NCBI GenBank assembly: GCA_020002185.1
Contig: CM034533.1
Location: 41,378,616 to 41,442,615, forward strand
Direction of reading: 5' to 3'
DNA length: 64,000 nucleotides
Source: Paraescarpia echinospica
Lineage: Eukaryota; Annelida; Polychaeta; Sabellida; Siboglinidae
The notes beneath the pieces were generated by a model. The model was given only the letters and a program-made list of their open reading frames with translations, had not been told where the DNA came from and did not search any database. Positions within the stretch are counted from its first letter, which is position 1; each line of letters begins with the position of its first letter. The position numbers were made by a program, and so were the translations under genes. Below, piece by piece: positions 36,812-49,534 of the stretch.

Positions 36812-36974
36812 TTCACGATAGGTAACGTGCATAAGTCGGTGCAACATGCACTGAAGTTCATAACTTCACGATAGGTAACATGTGTAAATCCGTGCAATAT
36901 GCACTGAATTATAGTTCATAATTCACGATAAGTAGTATGCATAAGTCCATGCAATATGCACTGAAGCTCGTAAT
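36812..36974. repeat. Three-copy tandem repeat, about 55 bp
   Basis: TTCACGATAGGTAACGTGCA, TTCACGATAGGTAACATGTG and TTCACGATAAGTAGTATGCA begin at 36812, 36865 and 36922. Each is followed by a GTGCAA(C/T)ATGCACTGAA-type segment. Confidence 0.85.
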
Positions 36975-36999
36975 TTGTGTGTGAAAGTCCACGAAATTA

Positions 37000-37430
37000 T
37001 GCACTGGGTTTGCTACGACACCAGCCACTTCTACCATGATCAGAGAACTCTGCCAGTTGCCGATGAGTCGACCCATGCAAGGAGCAATGTCTACAATTCC
37101 CAGTTGAATAGCAGCTTTCATTATGTAAGCATATTTTCACTGCACATAACTGCCAGTTGAGCAACGGATGTAAGGTAAGCATAACTATAGCCGCACTACC
37201 CATTTCTGCTGATATCACAGCTCTGCCAGTTGTTGAAGAACGGAAACATCCTAGTAGCGACGTCTACATTTCTCAAAGTCATGTAGCAATGTTCTTCAAG
37301 TGCACACATTGTTATTTCACGTAAATTTGAGTTGAGCAATGGATATGAAGCGACTATGATGCCAGACACTTCTGCAGAGATCAAAGAGCTTTGTCAATTC
37401 CTGAAGAGTTGACCCATGCGAGCACTTGCC
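37000..37430. repeat. Degenerate tandem repeat, about 160-180 bp, three copies
   Basis: Copies near 37014, 37191 and 37351 share CACTTCTGC(A/T)GA-like, TC(A/T)GAGAACTCTGCCAGTTG-like and GTTGAGCAA(C/T)GGAT segments in the same order. Divergence is high. Confidence 0.55.
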
Positions 37431-37810
37431 ATTATTGACATTGGTGCAGCCCCACAGCTGTTTCCTGTTAGGCACAGTCTCGTGCGTAGGTAAGTCAGTA
37501 ATTTGAAAATTTACTTTACACATACAATAGCAATTTCTAAATAAATAAATATTCTTAGAATATTTTAACAATGATGATTTCTAACTGAATCAGAATTTAA
37601 CTTTGAAAAGTAAAGAAAAACAATTGCAAATTTTGAGCTGTATATATATGAATGAAAGGTTGTCTGCCAAGGAGGATTAAGACTTAACATGGATGGTGTA
37701 TTGCATGCAGTTGAAGTTATGTATAGAGTGACATCAAAGCCAAAGGTGTTCATCGTCAACACAGAAACAAATGATCTAGACAAAGTTGATGCAAGTGAAG
37801 TAGTGATATG
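37430..37810 (+). pseudogene. Diverged SGNH-hydrolase-like remnant
   Basis: A segment near 37430-37490 encodes LFPVRHSLVRR just before AGG/TAAGTC, resembling block I of the adjacent minus-strand SGNH protein (VGHSFVRRM). After a gap, 37648-37800 encodes KVVCQGGLRLNMDGVL and KPKVFIVNTETNDLDK. These align with its KVVFLGKGGLTLGGL and PNIVLIDIGTNDLC. The G of the GTND block is replaced by E. The region between the two parts has stops, so it is either an intron or decay. It could be a remnant of an inverted paralogue. Confidence 0.45.
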
Positions 37811-37968
37811 CCAAATTCTATGTTTTGCAGTTGTGTTTTGAAAAGAAATTTTGATTCATAATGGTTGTTTTTGGCTGAATTGATTTTTGAAGTGACAATT
37901 TTGAAGATTAAAAAATGTATTAGAAAAAATAGTGACAGAGTGCTCATGTTGTAGCATGAAGAAAGCAG

Positions 37969-38584
37969 CTAAACCTGATGTTGGCATCGCTTGAAAGCTA
38001 TAATAGCTGCTCTACTCATGCTACTGACATATCTCTTCATGCCAATTGTACTCATATGCACTCCCGTCTCTTGCAAAATGCTTTGGAAGAAACAATTCAC
38101 GATGTGCCCAGAAATGTATTTTATTTGAATCAGTGATCAGCTGGGCTATTCGTGTACTAACAATGTGCCGGGCTTGGTCAAAATCATTTGGAACAACATA
38201 GTGGCTGCCGGATTTAGGAATTCGTGTTAGATTATGACATATCACTACCTGTAACACAGAAGGTATTGAGGTCATTTTGTGAGCAAATGACACAATACCT
38301 TCTGCCAATTCTTCAGGTGCACAGCCATTGCATAGATCATTCGTTCCTATGTCGATTAAAACAATATTTGGCGCCTCTGCACACACAGCTCCAAATTCAC
38401 GGAACAAACCACCCAAGGTAAGTCCCCCCTTTCCTAGAAAGACAACCTTGTCAAACATATAAGACAAGAGAAGGTCGGGACAGAAATAGCGGTACTCAGC
38501 AGTGCTGGTACACGCTTCTGACATGCGACGCACAAAACTGTGCCCAACAATTAGCAGCTTGGCCTTGCGTGCTTCGGAATCCAT
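37969..38584 (-). pseudogene. SGNH-hydrolase-like protein with a frameshift before the catalytic DxxH
   Basis: From ATG at 38584 the frame encodes MDSEARKAKLLIVGHSFVRR (block I, with GHS in place of GDS), GKGGLTLGG (block II-like) and VLIDIGTNDL (block III). It then runs to a stop at 38021 reading RDGSAYEYNW. One base fewer in the GGG at 38063-38065 gives RDGVHMSTIG in the next frame, the expected block V Asp-x-x-His. That frame then stays open to TAG at 37969. A 3' splice site (TTTTATTTTCAG) lies one base before the ATG, so an upstream exon is likely. SGNH domains of this type occur in host esterases and in some transposons (e.g. DIRS/Ngaro, CR1). Origin and activity are undecided. Confidence 0.65.
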
Positions 38585-38639
38585 TCTGAAAATAAAATTA
38601 AAAAACAGTACATTTCTGCACATATTTACACAGTAATTT

Positions 38640-40097
38640 CATCGTAATAATACAACACTTAAAAATTCTTAGTGCACACAACATCGATATAACTTTGGTG
38701 TTGTGATTCACGACAGAAGCCACGTGGAGGCGACAGTGTGAACATTCTGTCCTTGTATGTGAGTAACTTTTCTTTATTCTTCACCACTAGAATTCCTAAG
38801 TATTTGTGGCATGAAATACAATTCACAACAAGATATTATGATTCACATAAAAACACCACAAACAAAACAGTAAATATTATTAACATCAACAAAATGGATA
38901 GTCAACATGACTATAGACTGAATTATAAAATGTGAATTACAATAATATATGATTACAGGAATACAGGTGTCAGGAGAAGCAAATTAAAGTGGAAATATTA
39001 ACTGTTCGTAAGTTATATTATAAAAATACTGATACAGACACAATAATAATATACACGTATTACATTTTATTAACACAACTTACTAAAATGAACTGTTTGA
39101 AAATGTGGATTGTTCAGAGAACGTATTCCTATATTGATCGAAAAGGAAGTAGAGCGCACAGCCAGTCACAGATGTGACATCAATAGACATCGCCGTAAAT
39201 TTCACTGTTTTTGAAATTTCTTAACTTGTTGTCCTAAAAATATTGATTACTAGAAAACAGTATTGCATATATAACAAATATCCAATCACAACTTTCTAAC
39301 ATTTAACTGATAAAAGTGGGGATGGCACAGAATACAATACTGATGACGCATGTTAGAATGGCGCCGCGCCTCAGGCTCAGGGCATACATTATAAAGTAAA
39401 CAGCCGCTAATGCTCCGAGCGACATACAAAATGCATCAAACTGGCACGCTACCGGTCATCTAAGTTTAGTCTTCCTTGCGTTCCGAATGGATATACAAGA
39501 TTCATAGTTATACCATATGAAAGCTAGGGCACTTGTGTAGAATCCAGACCCACCTCGATTTCGCTGTTATAACTTGTGTTTTACCTAACTTTGATACATC
39601 AGAGCGTTAGTTCCATCATTCAACATCATCCCACGCATATTTAGATTACGAAAATATTGTGTCTTAGCGCACTTTTGAAGCCAAAATAGTGACCCGGTTT
39701 GCGCTAGTCTGCACCGCTGCGGTCGTGCGTTACCGCATCGCGCACGTAGAATGAGCGATAGTTAGGATTCTAGTTTCACAAAGACACCTAAGCATTTTTA
39801 AGATACATGCTAAAATATTAATAGTTTTGTAAGTAAACACAACGCAAAGTTCACCAACCTTAATCTTGCCCGGCCGAATACAATGTAACAGATTTTACCC
39901 GCCGAGCATCTTCGATATAAATGTCAACAATAAACAAAATTAGTATGCATATCGAGATCCACGACGTTTTCCCGAGACATGTGATCCAGCAGATCGAATG
40001 CGCGGCAAAAAACCTGCGCCATTTCTGGAACGCGTTAGAGCGACGCTGAGCGGTGCTGCCGCCCAGCGGATGATGACATACCTAGCCATGGCTTAGC
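38640..40097. other. Non-coding; GC-richer CpG-containing patch
   Basis: 39340-40080 has several CpG-dense stretches (GCGCCGCGCC, CGTGCGTTACCGCATCGCGC, GGAACGCGTTAGAGCGACGC) unlike the surrounding AT-rich DNA. This suggests an unmethylated promoter-like region. No start exon was recognised. Confidence 0.35.
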
Positions 40098-41760
40098 CCT
40101 ATCTGTATCTGTATTTTGACTGGCAAAATGTCCTTTGGACACATCACGCCAGTGCGCATGGTGGCTCTTATGGATTAGTTTTTTACATGTTGGGCTAGAC
40201 TAATCTGGAATGAATTCAGTGATGTACTTGATACAATGCTTGGAGGTAGAGAATTCCACTCTTTTATTGTGACTGGGAAAAAGCTGTTTCCAAATATGTT
40301 TGTCGAGTGCCTGATTTGTACTAACTGTTTATTATGTTTACGTGAGCATCTGGTGTTGCGTTTGGTGTATTGATCTAGTGGGATATCTATGAGGTTATGT
40401 TCCATTTTATATAATATGCTAAGTCTTTGGGTTTTTCTTCTTGATTGGAGGGTGTCTCACTGGAGATCTTTAAGGAGTTGTGTTACCGTTCCTGGCTCTC
40501 TAGAATAGTTGTTCTTACAAAATCTGGCGGCTTGTCTCTGGGTTCTTTCTATGAGTTTGATATTTCTTAGGCAATGTGGATCCCATCAAGCTGACACATA
40601 TTCAAGTATAAGGCGGACTTGATTTGGGTTGGGCATTTATTTAAATTTCTTATAATAATTTCCAAAGTCTGTTGTGCTTTTTTTGTGACTGAGTTGCTTT
40701 GTATTGTCCAATTTAATGTATTTGATATATGTATGCCAAGATAACAGTGTGATTCAACAGATTTAAGTTGTTGTCTGCAGAAGGTGTAGAGATTTGGTGT
40801 CGGTTTTCTTTAGGCTATTGTCATTGTATAACATTTAGTGGGGTTGAATTTCATAAGCCACGTGTTTAGCCATTTCTCAAGTTTGAGCAGATCGTTTTGG
40901 AGGACAGATGTGTCTTGGTCAGTTTTAATCGGTGAATATAACAGGCAGTCGTCTGCAAAAAGGCAAACAGTTGAGGAAAGATTGTCTGGCAGGTCATTTA
41001 TGTAAAGTAGGAAAAGTAGGGGCCCCAGTACTGTGCCCTGTGGTACCCCACAAATGACTTGAGTCGTTGTTGACTTGGATCCATTTATAACAACCTGTTG
41101 AGTTCTTCCTGTAAGGAAGCTATTTATCCATGATGATATTGGGCCTGTGATGCCATAGTGTTTGAGTTTGTGGATTAGCCTTTTATGTGGAACTTTATCG
41201 AATGCGTTGGTGAAGTCAAGGATGGCCATGTCTACAGATTACTTGTCATCAAGTGATTTGCTTATGTCATGGATTGTTTGAATTAATTGTGTTTCAGTTG
41301 ATCTTTTGGCACAGAAGCCATATTGGTGGTCAGTTAGAATGTGGTGCTGTTCAAGGTGTTTCATAATGTGACTATGTATGATGTGTTCAAGAAGTTTAGA
41401 AACCACAGGTGTTAAGGATATTGGTCTGTAGTTAGATGTTTCTGCTCTACTTCCTTTCTTAAAAATTGTTGTTACACTGGCTTCTTTCCAGGTATTGGGG
41501 ACTTGTCTAGAGTCAACAGATGATTGGAAAATGTCAGTCATGTATTACTGGTGCTAGATGAGAGGCATATCTGTTTAAGAACCATGGTGGAATGCCATCT
41601 GGTCCTTGCGATTTAGAAATGTTAATTTTGGAAAGTTGATCAAGTACTCCTTTAAGTGAAATTGTTAGTTTGGGGATTTCTCCATGTGGACTTCTGGCCA
41701 TATCTGGTAGGGTGAAATTTCCTTCGTGTGTAAAGACACTTTGGAACTGATTGTTTAAGC
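40098..41760 (-). pseudogene. Decayed CR1/Jockey-type LINE
   Basis: 41541-40810 (minus) carries a reverse transcriptase in one frame with an internal TAA at 41239-41241. Motifs are VPNTWKEASVTTIFKKGSR, SNYRPISLTPVVSKLLEHI, AILDFTNAFDKVPHKRLI, CGVPQGTVLGPLLFLLYIND and LFADDCLLY (catalytic FADD). Upstream pieces (ISKSQGPDGIPPWFLKQ-like) at 41560-41640 and the C-terminal end (FFPVTIKEWNSLPPSIVSS) at 40175-40405 are in other frames. The 3' end has a CTGTAT-type short repeat near 40098. The endonuclease is missing. Confidence 0.88.
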
Positions 41761-41965
41761 CTTATTAATTTAAGCCTAAGGCTAAGCGTAAGCTAAGGCT
41801 AACTTCCTGCCGCTAAGGCTTCTGCTTTATGTTAGCCCTTGCCTTGCTTGAATGCTTGCTGATTAATATTACAAGGCGTGCAATATACACAGACGGAAAC
41901 AATCTGCATTCTATTCAAAATTTCATCAGATTGAAAATAAAATACCTTCGTGTCGGTATACTTAC

Positions 41966-42130
41966 CGCAGATGTAATTCTAGACCTAGGCCTAACGATCC
42001 ATGACTCAGTTACGTGAGCGATAACACAGCGAGCAACTGCTTGTTTGTTTGCCAGCGACGGAATTCCTTTTTCTAGAACGAGGTAGAAATATGACTGTGG
42101 GATTTCCCCGTTTAGGTTAGCCTTCGCCAT
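41966..42130 (-). CDS. Probable first coding exon, unassigned gene
   Basis: ATG at 42130 opens 55 codons: MAKANLNGEIPQSYFYLVLE, KGIPSLANKQAVARCVIAHV, TESWIVRPRSRITSA. They end exactly at a strong donor, TCTGCG/GTAAGTATAC. The ATG context (CAGTAATGG) is acceptable, and the sequence looks like a globular N-terminus with no low complexity. Later exons should lie below 41965 on the minus strand; the LINE at 40.1-41.8 kb would then be intronic. I found no convincing second exon, and the family is not recognised. Confidence 0.5.
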
Positions 42131-43477
42131 TACTGTCTTGTTCGGCCGAGGCTAGTTTCGTTTGATTTCCGTAAGTATCCGCAATATATCGAATCGAGTG
42201 TATGTTGTGCTATGTTTAATTACCAAATTTTCCTATTTTTCATGTTTGGTTAGGATAATAACGTTGTGTTAACATATTATCGCCCTAGGCCTAACACCAA
42301 TATTTTACTGGCTTACTATAGACATAGTATAGTAATTGTCTAATCTAATAATTAATTTATATAAAAATTGGGATGTATGTATTAAAAAGATATGTATATT
42401 GAGTATAGATTGTGTTGTGTACTACAATTTGTATAAATGTAGCTCCGGGATGGGTAGTAAAATATCGACACCGACAAGCCGAAAGTTAAAGACTTTTCCA
42501 ACTTCCACCGCCATGCATACATGGACATGGTTATATTGACTGAACGTCTCTCGAATGTCGACGACGTTATAAATATAATAATCATACGAAAGATGTGCTT
42601 AGGTGCGTTTGATGTGAAAAATCAAAGGTCGCACATGTGCATGGCACCCAAGAGTAAGCATAAGTAACGGTATCAATATGCCTCGTGATGGGCGTGTGAA
42701 CAATAAAGTTATAAACCACGCATATAATATATAACCTCGATTACGCGTTGTAACGTGCAGGCCCGTCATATTGATGCTGAGTCATGCTTTGTTTGATCAG
42801 AGTCTAAATAAGCAATGACTGGTATAAATAAGACCACAATTCCCTACAGTCACAGTTATTATTTATATCTTTTGTTCGTAGATAGTAACATACTGTCACA
42901 TTACTTATTTGTACCACAGTGTGGAGTCTTACTTAAGTTAATTCCCACCAAACCACGTTATCTTTGTGTGAGTAAGCTGAGAGATGACTACAGTATTTCA
43001 CAATGGAGACAGTGTTGACAGTTTCAACAAGTAAGTACTCCAGTCTGATACCTTTCACAGCAGGTTTACATTTCACTTGAAATTCTGTCAAAATGATATG
43101 ACCATCACAGTTCACAGCTGTTTGCAGACTTAAGATTTTATCAAATTGGAAGTGATTATGTTCACACAGAACACATAAGGTTAGAGCTGTGGTTGTATTG
43201 GCTCATATAATAATAATTTATGCAGATTTAAAAATAGTGTGTTGTGGTGTAGTTACTGTTCCACACTTATGGGCAGGCGCTGTAATTTTCACAGATACTG
43301 CCAGCATAGACAGTAAACGTGCATGTAAGGGGTAAAAAGAGTTATGGCTACCTGGAGTATGTGATTTTGGTAAAATTTCTCAGACAAAGTAAAAGTCAGG
43401 GGGTGGCATTCAATGTCAAGAAATTATTTATAATTAAGTTTCTATATAAGTTTTTCTACAATAATTGTAAGACACGT
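42131..43477. other. Non-coding, nothing recognised
   Basis: AT-rich. It may hold the promoter of the minus-strand exon at 41966-42130. No gene was recognised. Confidence 0.45.
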
Positions 43478-43485
43478 GACAGTAG

Positions 43486-44157
43486 CAGACCTGGGGCCGA
43501 GTACATTTTCATGAGTACAAGTACGAGTACTTTGATGATGGATAAGTACGAGTACATTGCTAAAAGCTGAGTACAAGTACGAGTACATTCTCACGAGTAT
43601 GAGTAAAAGTACGAGTACATTTTTAAAAATAAAAATATTAAATAACGTATTTTAAAATTATTCATTAATCTAATTTATATAACTCGGCACAAGTGAATAT
43701 GCAATGGCAGTTGATTGGACATCCTGGTGGCTTAATTGAACAAACAGGTTTATGGCCTGAACTGCTAGCCTACAATTATTGTGAGCTTAACAGGGTGTTT
43801 CTGACGGGAAAAAGATGCTGCCTGTTGCCATGTTTGGGTATCATAGTCATTGTTATCAGAGACTGAGGATGTACTGGGATGTGTAGGGATGGTAAGGTTG
43901 TATACTATCAGAAATAACAAAGTATTTAAAAAATAGTTGAACAGTTAAATATTTCAGGAAAGTTTCATTTTATAACCAAATATATTTATTTTCCCCAGTA
44001 CATATTGAGAAAGTACTCAGATGTACTCGTAATGTACTCGTAAAATCTGAGTACAATGAATACGAGTACGAGTCCATGACCCATAAGTTTCATGAGTACG
44101 AGTACTTCAAAAATGTACTCGAGTACATGAGTACCGAGTACTTCAGCCCCAGGTCTG
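43486..44157. mobile_element. hAT-like non-autonomous element, 672 bp, with GAGTAC arrays
   Basis: Both ends begin CAGACCTGGGGC read inward. An 8-bp target-site duplication flanks it: GACAGTAG at 43478-43485 and GACTGTAG at 44158-44165 (7/8 identical). CAG termini and an 8-bp duplication are hallmarks of the hAT superfamily. The subterminal 100-150 bp at each end consist of GAGTAC/GTACTC repeats, in opposite orientation at the two ends. The middle has no transposase frame. Confidence 0.88.
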
Positions 44158-44165
44158 GACTGTAG

Positions 44166-47100
44166 TGTCCACTGAACTTCTTAATTGCAGCCTGGCTTTT
44201 CTGTGTAGATTTAAAAAAAATTCCTGTATCTACAGGACCTGACCAGAATGTGTGCTTATTATGTGTTTCTTCTGCACCTAGGTAGTTTTGGTATATAATA
44301 TACGTATATCAGTTTTTGTTAATTTGATTCATTTGTGTCATTAATGAGTTTTGGCATTCAAGTAAAAAAGAGTCATGTTTATTTTGTCATTTTATTGGTG
44401 TTGTGCACTAAATTTTTAGAGCCCTAAAATTAACAACTATGTTCAGAGAATCTTGTATGGTAGACAATGTTGATTGTTTTCCTAGTCTTCTATGATATAT
44501 TTTATATGTGTTGTTTGATACACATAATTTAGCATGTAGTTATAAATTTGTGTAAAAAATAAAAGAATATTCTAAAGGAAATTGTCCAAATTAATGTATA
44601 TAAAAATCAGCTATAAAAGTAGTGTATTATTTAAAGTTATATAAATATTTAGTATAAACTATATACATTCTATTTATAACTACCGGGTAGTGCCTGGTTA
44701 CCAAAATATATTTAGCAAACAAGAAAAATTTTGGATCGATATGTGTCAAAATATTTGTGTGGTGAAGATGTTAAATACTAGTCTTTACTGAAAACATGTT
44801 TTTATGATTTACATTCACAATCTTTAAATTAATATGTTACTGTTGCGATACAGCCATAGATAGTAAACACAATAACCGAGAATTCATATTTCAGGCAATA
44901 TTGAACCACACGTTTCTGCTTAATGACTGGCTAGTGCTGATGAATCAATGATGATCACGTAACTGCATGGCCTCTGATGGATTCTCTAGAAAATTGGTAT
45001 CTGCTAAATAACTAGACAGGTATACACCAACCACTAGTTAATGCAACTTGGGACAGTCTAAGGGGAATCGGGCACCATGGTTCAGTTGCCTTGGCATTTC
45101 CCTCCAGCTGAGGCAATTCTGGGTTCAGACGTGAGTCAACAGTGAACCAGTCATTTCATTCATAAACTAGGTGGATCTTGTTTAGCATGGTCAAAATCCA
45201 TTCAATAATTGACTGTAATGGGTTGATGGTCAATACCAAGTAAAACATTCTGGGTTTTTCAAACAGTATTTGGTAAAGACCGGACTAACTTAGGTTAACT
45301 AATAGCGTTGTAATAAGTACAATTAAATGTTAGACAATTTATTTAAATTAAACTGTCAAATTACTTATTAAAATAAAATTAGGCTAGTAATTTGCTTTTA
45401 CACTCGTTGTGTCTTGAAAACATGTTGCCCCGGAGTAGCCAGACATATTTAAAAGGTAAATCATATGCAGCATTGAGGTTTTGTTATCCTGTCCAAGTTC
45501 AACAGTGTCACAATGAACAATGTGTGTATTACGCAAACATGAAGCTCGCCCTTTGTATTGCATGATGGCTAATAAAAGCAAGCCTGCTCTCTATCCCTGT
45601 GTAAATGTGTAGGTCACTCGTAGTTCAGCAGATTTCTTCCTGACTTGAGAAATTGGGATTGTTCAAAAACCTGTCTGGATGTGTCGGTAAGATGTCTTTG
45701 ATATTAGCTGGTTTTGTTTAATCTTGTTGAACAGTGAACCAACCATTCTGAATATTCATCTAAGTTGATCTAACTTGGGACAGCTAGACTAGCATTGAGC
45801 TTTTTTTTAACCAAATTGGCTAAAGGTCTAAATTTTATTTAACTATTAGTAACTGAGATGATTGTTTCTTAAATATTTTCTTAGCAGAAATTAAGATTGC
45901 TAAATAAAAATGCAAAGCACTACATAATTAACACAATTTGTTATATTAATTAAAAATATCATTTGTTGTATTGCCAATATAATTGTTTATAATCTGAATG
46001 TTTAGAAATAATCACGGGCTAAAATTTCAAGCTGTGTAGAATGTTTAATGGCTTATTAAATGCAATTTGTATGGCAGTGTACCTTCAATTAACTTTAACT
46101 GTACAGATAACAGGTTAACTGTAATACCTGATATATATGTTGTTGAAATGATCAAATTCACACAGGGTAAGAATGAGTCATATGAATTCCTGAATCTGGA
46201 TCATTACCCATGGCAAAGGGATGGGAACATGACTAATTGAATATCATGTTTACAATTTACAAATATAGGTCATACATTTTTGTTATGTATGTATAATGTA
46301 AAACTATTCACATGTATCTGATTTCCAGTTACACGCAGTAGATAAACATTTCTCATGAGTCATAATATAATTCAAAATCATTTTCCCACCCTAGACTTCA
46401 ATGGTCCCTTGTTCTAATGACGACTCATTGCTCATCCCTGTTCATGATTTTGCCTAATGATTCTTGTATGTTGTGCCACAGAGCTCAGATTCCTGAGGAT
46501 ACAACCACTATGTAGAAATTTATGATTATTTAGGTAAATTCTATTTAATGTAGCACTTTATTGTAGTTCACTGTGTGAATTGTTGAACAGTTCTGTTTAG
46601 CATTAGCATTAGTTAGTAATAATGAAGTTCTGTGTTGATTTCAGAGTTATTAAGTTAAATTTTTTGCTGACATTTACTAACAATATCGTTCTGGCATGAA
46701 GTGATTCTGTTTTTTTGTCAGAGTGTGTAACCCTATTTGGTTAAACTATAAAGATGAAACACCATTACAAAACACACATTTTCGTACGCGAACAACGTTA
46801 TGGGCTTGCAATTTCTCTCATCTTGTAAATGTCTGATGTACAATATTGCCGTAGTTGTTGCATCATTCATTGTGTTACTTTGTTAGCCATTTAATGTATT
46901 CCCTACTACAAGGATGAATAAATATCCACATATGAATAATTATCAATGGATTGAAAGGCAGTGTAGTTTTCAATGCAGAAACGTCACAGGAAAGCATCAT
47001 ACTGGGGAAACTAACTGTGTCTGACACTGTTAAAATACTACTATGACACCATATTCACAATAGAAACAGGAAGTAGGAAGAGGAAGGTTTGATTGACGTA

Positions 47101-49050
47101 CCATATTCGTTCTATTAAGAATACACACCTTAACTAGAGTACCGTATTCATTCTAATTAGCGTACATGCCCTAATTAGCATACACCCGCATTTTTAGCAA
47201 TGTCGGGAATCCGTAATGCAATGTCTTCTCCCCCAATATCAAATTACTGCAATATTTGACGATCTTTTACATAACATAAAGCTTAATAGGGAAATTTTTG
47301 TTTACATATTACATCGTCTCAAATATTTGCTAAGCATGCTGTACGCTTAATAGAACGAATACGGTATATCCTCTTTTTAGCAGCATCTTACACCATGACA
47401 ATGATCTCAAATGCCAACTGTTGAATCCATCATCGTATTAAATTTTTTATTAATGTCACACTAGATTAAAAGCCCAGTAATAATATTAAAAGGTCCACCT
47501 AAATTATCAGACTACATTGTTTTTTGTATCCTGTTGCTCATATATATATACAGGCCCTGTATATGTGAGATGCATAAATCGCTTGCCAGTCACACCTGCT
47601 GAGATGGCTGTTCCAAGGAACCCCAGGAACCAAAGAAAATGGGTCAACACCCCTGTATGCTTATTGGAATGCAGCATTTTATATAGGACAGCATTTCAGA
47701 TATTTGTTAAGCATATACTGCTACAGTATATTTAACAGAACAAATACAGTACTTGCGTTGACCAAACAGGGCAGAGACATAGACCTACTGGTCGAAAGTG
47801 GCCAACATTTGAAACAGCACCATGACACACTAGTGTAGTGTAAAGTATTTGATTCTGAATAATCTTATATACTTAGCAAGTTTGCAATTCTGCTGTGGCT
47901 CTCGACCGTTAAGAGAGATAACATATTGCTGTATGTGCCAGAGTTCTGGAGTCGAGAACTGGGACAGTCATAGCACATTTGGTGTAATAACTTGGCCTCA
48001 AGATCTAATAGTTAACTATACAGCCAAGCAAATTAGGTAATACTACATATTATAACATACCGAAAAGAAAGAAAGAAGAACTCCATAAAATATACCACGT
48101 AGTCCATATTGTAGAAACTTGCATCATTGCTGACATTTTAGGGTATTCCCAAAATTAGGTGGTTTCAGAAATGAATCAGTTATGATAATTATAATAATTA
48201 TTATTATCATCTTTATCAGACTAAAAATCACAAACATGCAGACCTGATGTATGTATTACTGGTTTGTATGACATATTTTAATGGAGTATTTATTGGTATT
48301 ATATTTCCTGTGGGTAAACATGCTAGCAAACAGAATATTTACGTCTGCTCACTGTTTTTGTAACTGTTTACATTCTTGTAATAATGTTCTCTTTAATTTA
48401 CCGGTTTTGGTATGTCTTGCAGCCAGTACACCTTTATTGAGTTATGGGTTACGTGTGTGGGCTAATTGTGTTACCAGTATTTGTAATCTTGGCTTTCTTG
48501 ACACACTGGTAGTATTAATGGTTTCAGTTTCAGTTTGGTATCGTTGAGGGAATGTTTGTCATCCGCCACAGAGAACCGAGTATTAAGTTACACTGACCTG
48601 TTCTGGTCACGAACCAAAAATAGCTGTCTACGCCACGTCCTATCAGTCTTGTGATTTTGGCAGAAATGCATGTACTTAATAATTTCTTTCAATGCCCAGG
48701 TTATTTTTTTTAAATGTTGCTACAATTTTAGCAATGACTCAGTAACTACTGAAGATTTTTCAACAAGTGAGGTACCCTTTTAAAGCTATAACCATACCAG
48801 TACATACCGGTAGTTCCATTTTACAATTTTGTGATATAATACCCACAGTGCTGTGGCTGGTCACGTTTATAGTATCTGTTTCATGTTGGACTTGTGGTGT
48901 AATGCTTTGGTCCTGCTGTCATTTTGGTACTGTATAAGTAGTTTCTATTGTTTTGTTTGGCAAACTCCCTTGAGCAGTTCAGTGAATTCAGCTGAATGTT
49001 GACTGTAGTCATTAGACATCTGTCGGTGGCAGGCCTGGGCTGTGGTAGAT
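44166..49050. other. Long AT-rich non-coding stretch
   Basis: No convincing exon, LINE or TIR element was seen in about 4.9 kb. A phrase CGTACCATATTCGTTCTATT / GAGTACCGTATTCATTCTAAT repeats at about 47097-47165 and again inverted near 47355. A short coding-like frame at 47870-48038 is discussed under rejected items. Confidence 0.5.
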
Positions 49051-49467
49051 GCTGTTCAGTTGTCGATGTAAATTAATTAATACAGTTTTTTTAATGTTTG
49101 CGATGAAAAACACCTTTGTCTTGGAATTGCCCTTTTATGTTCAGCATGTTCAGCAAATGGAACAAAGTACAACTGATGGTGATTCAGTCAAATCCTGTTT
49201 ATACTACCTTGTATTACAACCATTGGCTTGCGAGGGTGATTCTGGTTAAAGGAACTGTCAACAGACAAGGTCTTTTTAATAGTTGTGGTCATAATCAAAA
49301 CTATTCTCTTTACTGCGCAATTGAGCCAAAAGTGCCCAACCACGCGTACGCGCAGTTGAGTCAAAACCACTCGGAAAACTCGCTCCTCCTAGGCCTTTTG
49401 TTTACCGCGATCAGACCCTTCTTTTACACTAACTAGCCAGGTCAAAAGTTAAGTTGCGTTAGTCAAA

Positions 49468-49533
49468 ATGAACTCTGACATCGCGCAGCATTTGGCGGAT
49501 TTGATTGAGATTGTTTTCTGTTTTTTATTGTAG
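49468..49533 (+). promoter_or_regulatory. uORF or splice-acceptor segment ahead of adaptor copy A
   Basis: ATG at 49468 opens 21 codons (MNSDIAQHLADLIEIVF…) ending at TAG 49531-49533, one base before the main ATG pair. The same TAG is the AG of a good 3' splice site (TTTTTTATTGTAG). Either the main ORF starts just inside exon 2 after an intron, or an unspliced leader carries a uORF ending at the start codon. Copy B keeps the arrangement (57700-57765). Confidence 0.45.
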
Positions 49534-49534
49534 A

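Noticed and set aside
47870..48038. Open frame with SHSTFGVITWPQDLIV, resembling the hormone-receptor-motif region of adhesion GPCRs, ending at ATTAG/GTAATAC.
   Set aside because: The cysteine pattern is incomplete, no clear 3' splice site precedes it, and no neighbouring receptor exons are present.
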